A stretch of DNA of 64,000 nucleotides, taken from Nonomuraea basaltis. GTDB lineage: Bacteria > Actinomycetota > Actinomycetes > Streptosporangiales > Streptosporangiaceae. A model generated the notes under the pieces. The model saw only the letters and a program-made list of their open reading frames with translations. It had not been told where the DNA came from and searched no databases. The translations under genes were made by a program, and so were the position numbers. This document shows, piece by piece, positions 8,023 through 15,902 of the stretch. The DNA lies in the NCBI RefSeq assembly GCF_005893125.1, contig NZ_VCJS01000045.1, positions 1-64,000 on the forward strand, in the 5' to 3' direction. Positions within the stretch are counted from its first letter, which is position 1; the number at the start of each line of letters is the position of its first letter.

Positions 8023-9324
8023 TCAGAGGCTGTTGGATCGAGCGGTGTAGTGCCGCAGCTCGGGCGCTGCCCGTGCGATCGCCACCACCGTTATCGTGGT
8101 GAGTAACCCGCCAGCGCAGATCACCATCCGGGGACCGAAGATCGATGCGGCGGCCCCATGCAGCAGGTTCGCGATCTGTGGCCCCCCGAAGAGTACGACG
8201 GTGAGGGATCCCTGGATTCGGCCGCGCATGGCGTCGTCGGTGTGTGCCTGTGAGATGGCATTGCGGAAGGTGCTCAGCACGAAGTTCACTGCACCGCCGA
8301 GGACGAGCGCCGCCAGCGCGATCCACAGCTGTGCGGCCAGTCCCAGGATCATGACAGTGATGCCCCACGCTGCGGCGGCGGCCGCCATGAGAGCGCCGTG
8401 GCGGCGGGTGCGGGTGAACGTGCCCGACACCAGGCTGGCTGCGATGACCCCGGCCGGGTAGGCGGCGTAGAGCAGTCCCAATTCCACGCCGCCTCCCGCC
8501 GGGCCGCCAAAGGTGTGTTGGGCAAGTTCCGGGAACAGCGCTATCGGCATGCCGAAGACCATCGCTGCGAGGTCCACCGCGAGCACCGCCACCAGCAGCC
8601 GACTGGCTGCCAGGTACCGGAAACCGTTCAGTACCTGACGGATTGTGGAACGACCCTGGCGGTACTGCGGGGCCGGGTCGTCCGATGGTCCGGTCGGGTC
8701 AGTGCGGGGCGGCAGCGGTGGCAGCTTGACGATGGCCCACACGACGGCCAGCAGTGCGACGGCGTCGCACAGGTACAGCGTGCCGAGCCCGACAGTCGGG
8801 ATCAGGGCACCAGCCAGTACCGGCCCCAGGATCGACCCGGCGTAGCGGACCAGCGAGCTGAGGCTGTTCGCCGCCGGTAGAAGTTCGACCGGGACGAGCC
8901 GGGGCACCGCGGCACCCATCGTGGTCATGATGGCCCCGAAGGTCAGTCCCTGGCAGGCGACCAGCATCATGAACACGGGAACGGAGCGGCCGCCCAGAAC
9001 CGCCTGGATCCACAATGCCGCGTACGTCAACGCGAGGCAGCAGTGGGCCACCAGCAGCACCGTTCGCCGGTCCATGACGTCGGCAAGGGCACCGCTCCAT
9101 AGCGCCGCCACGACCAGCGCGACGAACGACACCGCGGCGGAAGCGCCCACGGCCGCCGACGAGCCGGTCACCGTGTACAACTGCGTCGGTATCGCGACCA
9201 CGCTGAACGAACCGCCCACCGCGCAGACCGCCGAGGCCACCCACAGCCGGCGGTAGGCCGCGATGGCCAGCGGGCGGCGGTCGACGGTGTAGGCGCCCAG
9301 CGACCGGAGCGCTGACATGCTCAC
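8023..9324 (-). CDS. MFS transporter
   Basis: A 433-residue major facilitator protein with about twelve hydrophobic helices and the helix 2-3 loop GALADVMDRRTVLLVAHC. It has the MFS_3-like C-terminal pattern RNAISQAHTDDAMRGRIQG, a conserved substrate-gating stretch in this subgroup. Its start overlaps the stop of the upstream MerR-PP2C gene by four bases (9321-9324), so it is translationally coupled and presumably its regulatory target. The likely role is efflux of a toxic compound sensed by the upstream protein. Confidence 0.9.
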   Translation of the reverse strand: MSMSALRSLGAYTVDRRPLAIAAYRRLWVASAVCAVGGSFSVVAIPTQLYTVTGSSAAVGASAAVSFVALVVAALWSGALADVMDRRTVLLVAHCCLALTYAALWIQAVLGGRSVPVFMMLVACQGLTFGAIMTTMGAAVPRLVPVELLPAANSLSSLVRYAGSILGPVLAGALIPTVGLGTLYLCDAVALLAVVWAIVKLPPLPPRTDPTGPSDDPAPQYRQGRSTIRQVLNGFRYLAASRLLVAVLAVDLAAMVFGMPIALFPELAQHTFGGPAGGGVELGLLYAAYPAGVIAASLVSGTFTRTRRHGALMAAAAAAWGITVMILGLAAQLWIALAALVLGGAVNFVLSTFRNAISQAHTDDAMRGRIQGSLTVVLFGGPQIANLLHGAAASIFGPRMVICAGGLLTTITVVAIARAAPELRHYTARSNSL

Positions 9325-10445
9325 CGTCGGGTGCCGCCGCCACGGCCGGCATCGGCGGCAGCTGGTGTTTCCAGCCTCACTACATCGGCGACCACACAGG
9401 CGATGTTGTCGGGGGCGCCGGCGGCATATGCCCGCGCGACCAGCTCGTCGAGCACCTGCTGAGGGCCACCCGGCCCGGCCAGCACCTCAAGCAGCGATCC
9501 GGCCGGTACGACGGCGGAAAGCCCGTCGGAGCACAACAGGTACCGGTCACCCGCCAAGGCTCCGTGCAGCGACAGGTCCGGCTGGGCCCCGCCTGTACCC
9601 GTCAGCGCTCGTGCCAGCAGAGAGCGTTGCGGATGCGAGGCCGCTTCCTCCGCGGTCAGTCGGCCCTCGTCGACCAGCCCCTGCACGTAGGTGTGGTCAT
9701 GGGTGATCTGGAACAGCTCCCCGTCACGCACGAGGTACGCCCGGGTGTCACCGATGTGCACCAGTGCCAGCCGGGAACCTGACCACAGCAGCGCAGTCAG
9801 TGTGGTGACCGCCTCACCCGACGGTGTTGCCGCGGCGATTTCCCCGATCGCCCGGTCGGCTTCACCGACCGCTTCTGCGAGCGCGCCGAGCAGGTCTTCA
9901 GCCGGCACGGCCAGCGTTTCCAGCGGTTTGAGCGCGTCGATGGCCGCGGTGCTCGCCAGGTCCCCGCCTGAGCCGCGGACCCCGTCGGCCACTGCCAGCA
10001 ACCGAGGGCCGGCATACGCGGTGTCCTCGTTGCTTGTGCGCACCAGTCCCGACTCCGACCGGGCCGCGTAACGGATCCCGAGCATGGTCGCCGCCTCTTC
10101 CACGGTGCTTCCTCTTCCCGACAGATAGTCGACGAGGAAGGTGGCCAGCTGCCCGCGAGCGGCGGTCTCGACCAGCACCTGCTCCCAGTAGCCGGCGATC
10201 TCTGCGGCGGCCGCAGGCGCCGGTAGGTCACACACCCGCCGGATGCGCGCCAACGGCATGCCCAGCCGCCGTAGCCATGCGATCAACCGGGCCCGCTCCA
10301 ACTGCGTCGGATCGTAGAACCGGTATCCCGATTCGCCATCCACCGCTGTCGGTCGCAGCAACCCGAGTTCGTCATACAGCCGCAACGCCTTCGGCGACAG
10401 GCCCGCGGCCCGGGCGAACGCCCCGATCGTCAGCAACTGCCGCAC
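9321..10445 (-). CDS. MerR-family regulator fused to a PP2C-type protein phosphatase
   Basis: A 374-residue two-domain protein. Residues 1-110 are a MerR winged helix (LLTIGAFARAAGLSPKALRLYDELGLLRP) with its coiled-coil dimer helix. The rest is a PPM/PP2C Ser/Thr phosphatase with the metal-binding motifs in order: RTSNEDTA, LAVADGVRGSGGD, HIGDTRAYLVRDG, LLCSDGLS and DNIACVVADV. All key aspartates are present; the usual DGMGGH histidine is replaced. I start at the GTG at 10445; an upstream ATG at 10499 adds 18 residues. It is coupled to the MFS gene. A MerR domain carrying a phosphatase implies phosphorylation-linked control of efflux. Confidence 0.9.
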   Translation of the reverse strand: MRQLLTIGAFARAAGLSPKALRLYDELGLLRPTAVDGESGYRFYDPTQLERARLIAWLRRLGMPLARIRRVCDLPAPAAAAEIAGYWEQVLVETAARGQLATFLVDYLSGRGSTVEEAATMLGIRYAARSESGLVRTSNEDTAYAGPRLLAVADGVRGSGGDLASTAAIDALKPLETLAVPAEDLLGALAEAVGEADRAIGEIAAATPSGEAVTTLTALLWSGSRLALVHIGDTRAYLVRDGELFQITHDHTYVQGLVDEGRLTAEEAASHPQRSLLARALTGTGGAQPDLSLHGALAGDRYLLCSDGLSAVVPAGSLLEVLAGPGGPQQVLDELVARAYAAGAPDNIACVVADVVRLETPAAADAGRGGGTRR

Positions 10446-10675
10446 CACTCCCCCTCGTCCCGACCACCGTGGCCGGTGCCGACAATGCTGCGGCTTCACC
10501 CAAGGGGAAGGTCAACACAACTCCGTGATCCCGGCCCCAACCGACGCTTTCCCTGCCCGGAAGTACGCGAATGAACGCTACCGTTACAAGTCAATTGATC
10601 TTGTGACGCGAGGATGGCTGGGCGGTGCCAGGCGCACGCGTCCCCACGACAACCCCTACGGCAGTGAGGTCGCAA

Positions 10676-10942
10676 ATGGAGAACGTTGAGGCCGACAACG
10701 GCGGTCCAGCCGCGATGAACGGCACCATGATCACGTACATGTGGGTGCTCACTCTTCAGTGGCCTATCGGTGGTGGCCCGCGTTTCGCCTCGACCACGAT
10801 GTACGGGACCTGGAACGCGCCGATGGGTGCGTCGCGCGTCCAGATCTATCAGACGATCGTGCAAGACGCACTGAAGCGGATCGGCAGGGACAGCGCGGAC
10901 ACGCTGTTCTTCTGCCTCGAGCCCGACCAGTTGGGTGGCTAG
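10676..10942 (+). CDS. Small hypothetical protein (88 residues)
   Basis: The ATG at 10676 follows a GTGAGG ribosome site. The product has a structured core: ITYMWVLTLQWPI, an FASTTMYGTW segment and a C-terminal helix ending CLEPDQLGG. Similar short proteins of unknown function occur across actinomycetes as I recall, often near mobile elements. No membrane segment or signal is apparent. The 180 bases upstream contain an imperfect inverted repeat, CGTTACAAG and CTTGTGACG at 10582-10608, which could be a control site. Function unknown. Confidence 0.65.
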   Translation: MENVEADNGGPAAMNGTMITYMWVLTLQWPIGGGPRFASTTMYGTWNAPMGASRVQIYQTIVQDALKRIGRDSADTLFFCLEPDQLGG

Positions 10943-11039
10943 CCTCGATCTTCCCGGTCTTGGCGTGGTCGGCTGAGGGCTGATTTCCGAGCGCCGGTGT
11001 GATGTGGAGCCGAGCGAACACCTCGTCGTTCGCGGCCGC

Positions 11040-11580
11040 ACCGACGTGCGGTGTCGCCGTTCGGGCGGCTCACCTGGAAGTCGACGCCGGCGGTGCCGGC
11101 TCCGGGGGCGAGGGTGCCGTTGTGGCCGGCGTTCCTGATGGTCACGGTCTGCCCGCGACAGTGGCGGTGCCGTTCCACGAGCCGGTCAGCGTGTGCCCGG
11201 CCGGCAGCGTGAAGGTGACCGTCCATCCGGTGATCGCCGAGGTGCCGGTGTTGGTGATGGCCAGCGGCTGGATGACGTACCCGGTGCCCCACTGGGTCTG
11301 CACGGTCGGAACGGCCGTGCAGGTTCCGGTGGACGTACCGGGCTGGGTGGTGACCTCCGCGGTGTTCGAGACCGGCGAGGTGTTGCCCGCGGCGTCCCGT
11401 GCCCTGACCTGGTAGCGGTAGGTGGTGCTCGGGGTCAGGCCCGTGTCGCTGGACAAGGTCGTGGTCGAGGTGCCGACCTAGGTGAACGTGCCACCGCTCG
11501 CGCCGGGCGCGCGCAGGATGTCGTAGCCGGCGACGCCGTTGTCGAGGTCATGGTGCTCGCCGCCTACTCCGGCCTCATAG
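11040..11580 (-). pseudogene. Broken FnIII-CBM2 tail of a secreted glycoside hydrolase
   Basis: The minus strand encodes the C-terminal modules of a secreted polysaccharide-degrading enzyme, disrupted at least twice. A fibronectin type III module (VAGYDILRAPGASGG, then TYRYQVRARDAAGNTSPVS) is followed by a TQPGTSTGT linker and a family 2 carbohydrate-binding module (VQTQWGTGYVIQPLAITNTG). An in-frame TAG sits at 11478-11480 where GTFTQVG is expected. A one-base deletion near 11145-11152 shifts the module to another frame, where TVTIRNAGHNGTLAPGAG continues. No catalytic domain remains. Confidence 0.85.
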
Positions 11581-11665
11581 CGGGCAGTGGCCGCTGACCC
11601 ACGGCTCATCGACTCCTGCGCCAGGTCACGTCCTTCGCTGAGCGGTCGCCGTTGATCTGCCGCTG

Positions 11666-12919
11666 TCAGGCACCATCCAGCCGGGCGGCACGAGCATCGA
11701 GGTAGTGCCGCTCGGGCAGGCTCGTCGTCTGGCGTGCGGCCGTCCGGTAGCAGGTGCGTGCCGACGCGTGGTCACCTGCCATCTCGAGCAGGTGGGCGCG
11801 CACTGCACTCAGGCGATGGTGCCCGGCGAGATGGTCGTCGGTGTCGAGGGTGCTCAGCATCTCGAGCCCTGCCTGCGGCCCCCGCACCATCGCCAGGGCA
11901 ACGGCGTGGTTGAGGGTGACCACCGGGTTGGGCGCGATCTGCTCCAGCAGCTCGTACAGCGCGAGGATTTGCGGCCAGTCCGTGTCCCGCGCCCGCGCGG
12001 CCTCGGCGTGGACCGCCGCGATGGCTGCTTGCAGCTGGTAGGGGCCTATCAGTGAGCGGGGCAGCATCCGTGTGATGAGGGCGATGCCCTCCTGAATCTG
12101 GCGACTCTTCCATCGCCGGCGGTCCTGCTCCGCCAGCGGCACCAGTGAGCTGTCGGGTGCCGTGCGTGCCGGGCTCCGGGCGTCGGTGAGGAGCATGAGT
12201 GTGAGCAGTCCCGCCACCTCGCCATCGTCCGGGAGCAGGCGATGCACCTGGCGGGTCAGGCGGATCGCCTCGCCGGTCAGGTCAGCACGGTGTAGGGAGG
12301 CTCCCGTGGCGGCCGTGTAGCCCTCGTTGAAGATCAGGTACAGCACGCGCAGGACGGTGTCGAGTCGGTTGTTTCGTTCCTGCTCCGAAATCGGGCCGAA
12401 GGGCGCGCCGGCCTCTGCGATGTGCCGCTTGGCCCGGCTGATGCGCCGGGTCATCGTCGCTTCAGGGACCAGGAAGGCGCTGGCGATCTGCGCGGTGGTC
12501 AGGCCGCCGACCGCGCGGAGGGTCAGCGCGACCTGCGACTCCGGGGTCAGCGCCGGATGGCAGCACAGGAACAGCAGGGAAAGGGCGTCGTCGTCGCGAG
12601 GGGGCTCGTCCGCTGGGGGGACGATCAGCTGGTCGGGCGGCACGAGAGCTGCGGCGGTGGTCTCCCTGCGTCGGCGCGCGGTATCACGGCGCCACTGGTC
12701 GGCCAGCCGCCGCGCCGCGACGGTGACCAGCCAGGCGTGCGGGCTGCGGGGCAGTCCCTCGACCGGCCACTGGACGGCTGCGCTCAGCAGCGCCTCCTGG
12801 AGGGCGTCCTCGGCGGTGTCGAAGTCCGTCCCTCGGCGCACCAGCGTGCCGAGTACCTGCGGCGCCAGCTCGCGCAGCAGGTCTTCGATCGTGTCGTCGC
12901 CGCGGCCGTCGGGCGTCAC
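11666..12919 (-). CDS. ECF42-type RNA polymerase sigma factor
   Basis: A 417-residue sigma factor, far longer than the usual ECF length of about 200. The sigma-2 region is at about residues 15-75 (DTAEDALQEALLSA, HAWLVTVAARRLADQWRR) and sigma-4 at about 120-180 (VALTLRAVGGLTTAQIASAFL). A TPR-like C-terminal extension follows (about 190-410, with NHAVALAMVRGPQAGLEML), the mark of group ECF42. The GTG start at 12919 overlaps the stop of the upstream DGPF gene (GTGA at 12916-12919). ECF42 factors are typically encoded beside DGPF/YCII proteins rather than a classic anti-sigma factor; the inducing signal is unknown. Confidence 0.9.
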   Translation of the reverse strand: MTPDGRGDDTIEDLLRELAPQVLGTLVRRGTDFDTAEDALQEALLSAAVQWPVEGLPRSPHAWLVTVAARRLADQWRRDTARRRRETTAAALVPPDQLIVPPADEPPRDDDALSLLFLCCHPALTPESQVALTLRAVGGLTTAQIASAFLVPEATMTRRISRAKRHIAEAGAPFGPISEQERNNRLDTVLRVLYLIFNEGYTAATGASLHRADLTGEAIRLTRQVHRLLPDDGEVAGLLTLMLLTDARSPARTAPDSSLVPLAEQDRRRWKSRQIQEGIALITRMLPRSLIGPYQLQAAIAAVHAEAARARDTDWPQILALYELLEQIAPNPVVTLNHAVALAMVRGPQAGLEMLSTLDTDDHLAGHHRLSAVRAHLLEMAGDHASARTCYRTAARQTTSLPERHYLDARAARLDGA

Positions 12920-13278
12920 ATCTCCATGCCGCCGAAATCCATGAGCGGGCGCACCTCCACCCCGCACAACCGGGCGTCGGGAATGCGGGCCGCGATCTCC
13001 AGCGCCCGTTCCATGCTGTGGCACTCGACGAGGTCGTAGCCGGCCAGGTGCTCCTTGGCCTCGACGTAGGGCCCGTCCACGATCATCGTGGCGCCGTCCC
13101 GGACCCGGACCGCCTTCGACCGCACCTTGTCGGCCAGCGCGTCGCCGCCGACCCACTCCCCGGACTCGACGAGCTCCTCACACAGCGTTGAGTGGTCGTG
13201 CACCACCTGGTCGCGTTCGCTCTGCGACAGGGCATCCCACGTCTGCGGCGAGCTGTAGATCAACAGCATGTACTTCAT
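12916..13278 (-). CDS. DGPF/YCII-domain protein, sigma-factor partner
   Basis: A 120-residue YCII-related protein of normal size. It begins MKYMLLIYSS and carries the signature VDGPYVEAKEHLAGYDLVEC, a DGPF-type motif with Tyr in the last position. These small alpha-beta proteins resemble dimeric ferredoxin-like folds, and their genes sit immediately before ECF41/ECF42 sigma factors. Here translation is coupled to the sigma gene. A GAGG element precedes the ATG. It is likely the target or modulator of the sigma factor; no enzymatic role is proven for the family. Confidence 0.9.
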   Translation of the reverse strand: MKYMLLIYSSPQTWDALSQSERDQVVHDHSTLCEELVESGEWVGGDALADKVRSKAVRVRDGATMIVDGPYVEAKEHLAGYDLVECHSMERALEIAARIPDARLCGVEVRPLMDFGGMEM

Positions 13279-13330
13279 GCGTCACTCCTCGGATCAGCGC
13301 GCGCCTGTATGAGCGCCCTCTCATAGAAAT

Positions 13331-13357
13331 GTCGAACCAGCACGGCCAGATGCGACA
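13331..13357 (-). promoter_or_regulatory. Possible ECF promoter for the DGPF-sigma operon
   Basis: On the minus strand about 50-80 bases before the DGPF start lies TGTCGC (13357-13352), a 17-base spacer and CGAC (13334-13331). ECF42 promoters are reported to use a TGTCGA-like -35 and a short CGA/TC -10, so autoregulation by the encoded sigma factor is plausible. The match is short and could be chance. Confidence 0.35.
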
Positions 13358-13461
13358 TCGGCCGAGGTTCCAGCCCCAGGCGTGTCCGCTCCCTGCTCCG
13401 GGCTCCGACCTCTCTACGACAGCACCCACCCTGGGTGCGGTCCCCGAGGGAGGACAAACCG

Positions 13462-14901
13462 TTGACCGACCGCCGCGTTGCACGTCGCCGACAGGTGCTG
13501 GGCCTGCTCGCCACGGCTTTCTTCATGACCATCCTGGACGGGACGATCCTGTTCGCCGCCCTGCCCAGCATCAAGGAGGACCTCGGCCTGGCCGAGGCGG
13601 AGTCGCAGTGGACCGTCACCGCGTACGCGCTGGCCTTCAGCGGGCTGCTGCTGTTCTGCGGCCGGGCCGCGGACCTGCTCGGCCGGCGGCGGGTGTTCCT
13701 CGTCGGGGTCGTGCTGCGGGTGGCGTCCTCGCTGCTGTGCGGCCTTGCCTGGTCCGGTGAGGTCCTGATCGCCGCCCGGACCCTGCAGGGCGTCTCGGCG
13801 GCGGTCATCGCTCCGGCCGCGCTCTCCATGGTGATGACGAGCTTCCCCGAGGGGCCCGAGCGAAATCGGGCGCTCGGTATCTGGGGCGGCCTCGGCGGCG
13901 TCGGCGCGACAACGGGCCTGCTGCTGGGAGGCGTCATCACCGACGAGCTCGGCTGGCCGTGGGTCTTTCTCCTCAACGTTCCGGTCGGGATCGGGGTGCT
14001 CATACTGGCCCCGCTCCTGCTGCGCGAGAGCCGCGATCCTGGGCGTGTCCGGGCGTTCGACACCGCTGGAGCCGTCACGGTGACGGCGGCGCTCGTGCTG
14101 CTGGTGTACGCGATCGTCACAGCGCCCGAGGCGGGCTGGGTGAGCGGCCGAACCGCCGGGCTGCTCCTCTCCGCCGCCGCGCTGGCCGCCCTGTTCGTCC
14201 TGGTCGAGTCGCGCTCGGCGGTCCCGCTGGTGCCGTTGAGGATCCTGCGCTCACCCAGCCTCGTCGGCGGCAACCTGGTGATCCTCTCTGCCGGCATGGC
14301 CGTCGACGGCGTGCTCATCACCCTGACGTCGTACGTCCAGCACGTGCTGGGCTGGACGGCGATACAGTTCGGCCTGCTGGCCGCGGTGATGACCGTGGCC
14401 TCGGTCGCCGGCGCCCTGGTCAGCCAGCGCCTGGCGACCGGGATCGGCCTACGGCATGTGGCCACGGCCGGGACCGTCCTGCTGGGTGCGGCCTGCATGC
14501 TGCTGATCTGGGCGGTGTACGACGGCGGCTCGCTAGGCGTCATGCTCATCGCGCTGCTGATCTTCGGAGCTGGGATGGGCGCCGCGTTCGTCTGCTCCCA
14601 GATCGCCGCGCTCACCGGCGTCGCAGAGCGGGAGGCGGGGCTGGCCGCCGGTTTCGTGGACACCTCCTTCGCCATCGGCACCGCACTCGGCCTCGCCGTC
14701 TGCTCAAGCGTCGCCCTCACCCACGCCCAGGCCGCCGACGGGCCGGCACTGCCGGCTCTCACCGAGGGGTACCAGGCGGCGTTCGGCGTGGCCGTCGTCT
14801 TCGCCGTGCTTGGGCTCGCCGCCGCGCTGACGCTGCTCGGCCGGGCCGCCGGCTCTGCCAGGCCCGGACAGAGAGGCACTCCCACGCTGACTCGCGAGTG
14901 A
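13462..14901 (+). CDS. MFS transporter, DHA2 (14-helix) drug exporter
   Basis: A 479-residue exporter of the DHA2 family with about fourteen membrane helices. Helix 1 reads TAFFMTILDGTILFAALPSI, the antiporter signature; the loop motif GRAADLLGRRRVFLVG lies between helices 2 and 3, and the motif C region is GVGATTGLLLGGVITDELGW. I chose the TTG at 13462 because GAGGGAGG sits before it; a GTG at 13435 would add nine residues. The convergent MarR gene at 14947 is a likely neighbour regulator. The substrate is probably an antibiotic-like drug. Confidence 0.9.
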   Translation: MTDRRVARRRQVLGLLATAFFMTILDGTILFAALPSIKEDLGLAEAESQWTVTAYALAFSGLLLFCGRAADLLGRRRVFLVGVVLRVASSLLCGLAWSGEVLIAARTLQGVSAAVIAPAALSMVMTSFPEGPERNRALGIWGGLGGVGATTGLLLGGVITDELGWPWVFLLNVPVGIGVLILAPLLLRESRDPGRVRAFDTAGAVTVTAALVLLVYAIVTAPEAGWVSGRTAGLLLSAAALAALFVLVESRSAVPLVPLRILRSPSLVGGNLVILSAGMAVDGVLITLTSYVQHVLGWTAIQFGLLAAVMTVASVAGALVSQRLATGIGLRHVATAGTVLLGAACMLLIWAVYDGGSLGVMLIALLIFGAGMGAAFVCSQIAALTGVAEREAGLAAGFVDTSFAIGTALGLAVCSSVALTHAQAADGPALPALTEGYQAAFGVAVVFAVLGLAAALTLLGRAAGSARPGQRGTPTLTRE

Positions 14902-14946
14902 TGTGCCACGTCCAGCGCGCAGCCGTCCGCCGGCAGGCCAGGGGCC

Positions 14947-15399
14947 CTATTCGCCGGGAGCGACGAACTTGCGCAGCAGGCGCCGTAGCTGCTCCTGCTC
15001 ATCTGGATCCAGGTGGCCGAGCAACTCGCCATTGGTTCGTACGGCAACCTCTTCGGCGTGGGTGAAAAGGTCGCGGCCGGCGCCGGTGAGGTCCACGGCG
15101 TGAGCGCGCCGGTCGCCCTCGGCCGGTCGACGTATCGCAAGCCCTCTGGCCTCCAGATCGTCCACCGTGCGCATCATGGACGACTTGTCACTGCCGGTGA
15201 GCTCGCAGAGCCTGCGCTGGCTCATCGGGCCGTGTCGTACCACGTTCATCATCACGCCGAAGTGCCGGCCCTCGATGCCGAGCGTAGCCAGCGCGGCCGT
15301 GAACGCGGCGGACGCGCGCTGCCCCGCCACCCTGAGAAGCGGCCCCAAGCTGTAGTCGCGGCCCGCCTGCGGCGAAACCGGCACATGTCGTGGATTCAT
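14947..15399 (-). CDS. MarR-family transcriptional regulator
   Basis: A 150-residue MarR-type repressor. The winged helix spans about residues 50-105: MSQRRLCELTGSDKSSMMRTV is the DNA-binding helix-turn-helix, and GLAIRRPAEGDRRAHAVDLT forms the wing. Long N- and C-terminal helices make the dimer. It is divergent from the membrane-protein/multicopper-oxidase operon at 15468; the gap holds direct repeats ATGCTCTC at 15413-15420 and 15426-15433, a plausible binding site. It may act on either that operon or the convergent MFS gene. Confidence 0.9.
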   Translation of the reverse strand: MNPRHVPVSPQAGRDYSLGPLLRVAGQRASAAFTAALATLGIEGRHFGVMMNVVRHGPMSQRRLCELTGSDKSSMMRTVDDLEARGLAIRRPAEGDRRAHAVDLTGAGRDLFTHAEEVAVRTNGELLGHLDPDEQEQLRRLLRKFVAPGE

Positions 15400-15467
15400 T
15401 AGATATCAGCGTATGCTCTCCGTAGATGCTCTCATGTGGGAGTTTCTCAACTGAGAGGATATGTGCC

Positions 15468-15902
15468 ATGGCGGCTGTGCGAACGGCACTCACCGAGAGA
15501 ACGGAGCGTGCTCCCCGATGGGTGCGCTGGCCGTTCCGGGGGGCGATGAGTGTGGCAACGGTCCTGCTCTTCGACCAGGCGGTCTTCGCTGGGCAGTTCC
15601 TCTCGGGCACCTTCGGCGCCCTGCACACACACCGGGAAAACGCCACCTACGCCGGCATCGCGGTGCTCATCGCCGGCGGCACCGCGATCCTGCTCCGATG
15701 GCCCGGCCGTGGGCCGCTCTGGCCGGCGCTGGCATGCCTGGGGCTGTTCGGCTTGATCGCCCTGCAGATCGTGCTGGGTTTCGCCCGGATGCTGACCGTG
15801 CACATCCCGCTGGGCTCCGCGATCATCCTGCTCGCCGTACTGCTGGCCGTTCAGGCCTGGCGGCGCCCGGCCCCGCATGAGCCGCAGGAGGACCAGACAT
15901 GA
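15468..15902 (+). CDS. Four-helix membrane protein of unknown function
   Basis: A 144-residue protein with four hydrophobic segments (about residues 25-45, 60-80, 88-108 and 115-135) and a positively charged N-terminus. The layout resembles small heme- or copper-associated membrane proteins such as DUF420 or cytochrome b561-like subunits. Histidines at LHTHRENAT and VHIPLGSA could bind a cofactor, but this is inference. The ATG at 15468 is preferred to an earlier TTG at 15426. Its stop overlaps the start of the multicopper oxidase gene (ATGA), so the two act together, presumably at the membrane. Confidence 0.75.
   Translation: MAAVRTALTERTERAPRWVRWPFRGAMSVATVLLFDQAVFAGQFLSGTFGALHTHRENATYAGIAVLIAGGTAILLRWPGRGPLWPALACLGLFGLIALQIVLGFARMLTVHIPLGSAIILLAVLLAVQAWRRPAPHEPQEDQT

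Noticed and set aside
13275..15140. Minus-strand frame of 621 codons
   Set aside because: Antisense to the DHA2 exporter; Ser/Arg/Pro-rich with no domain.
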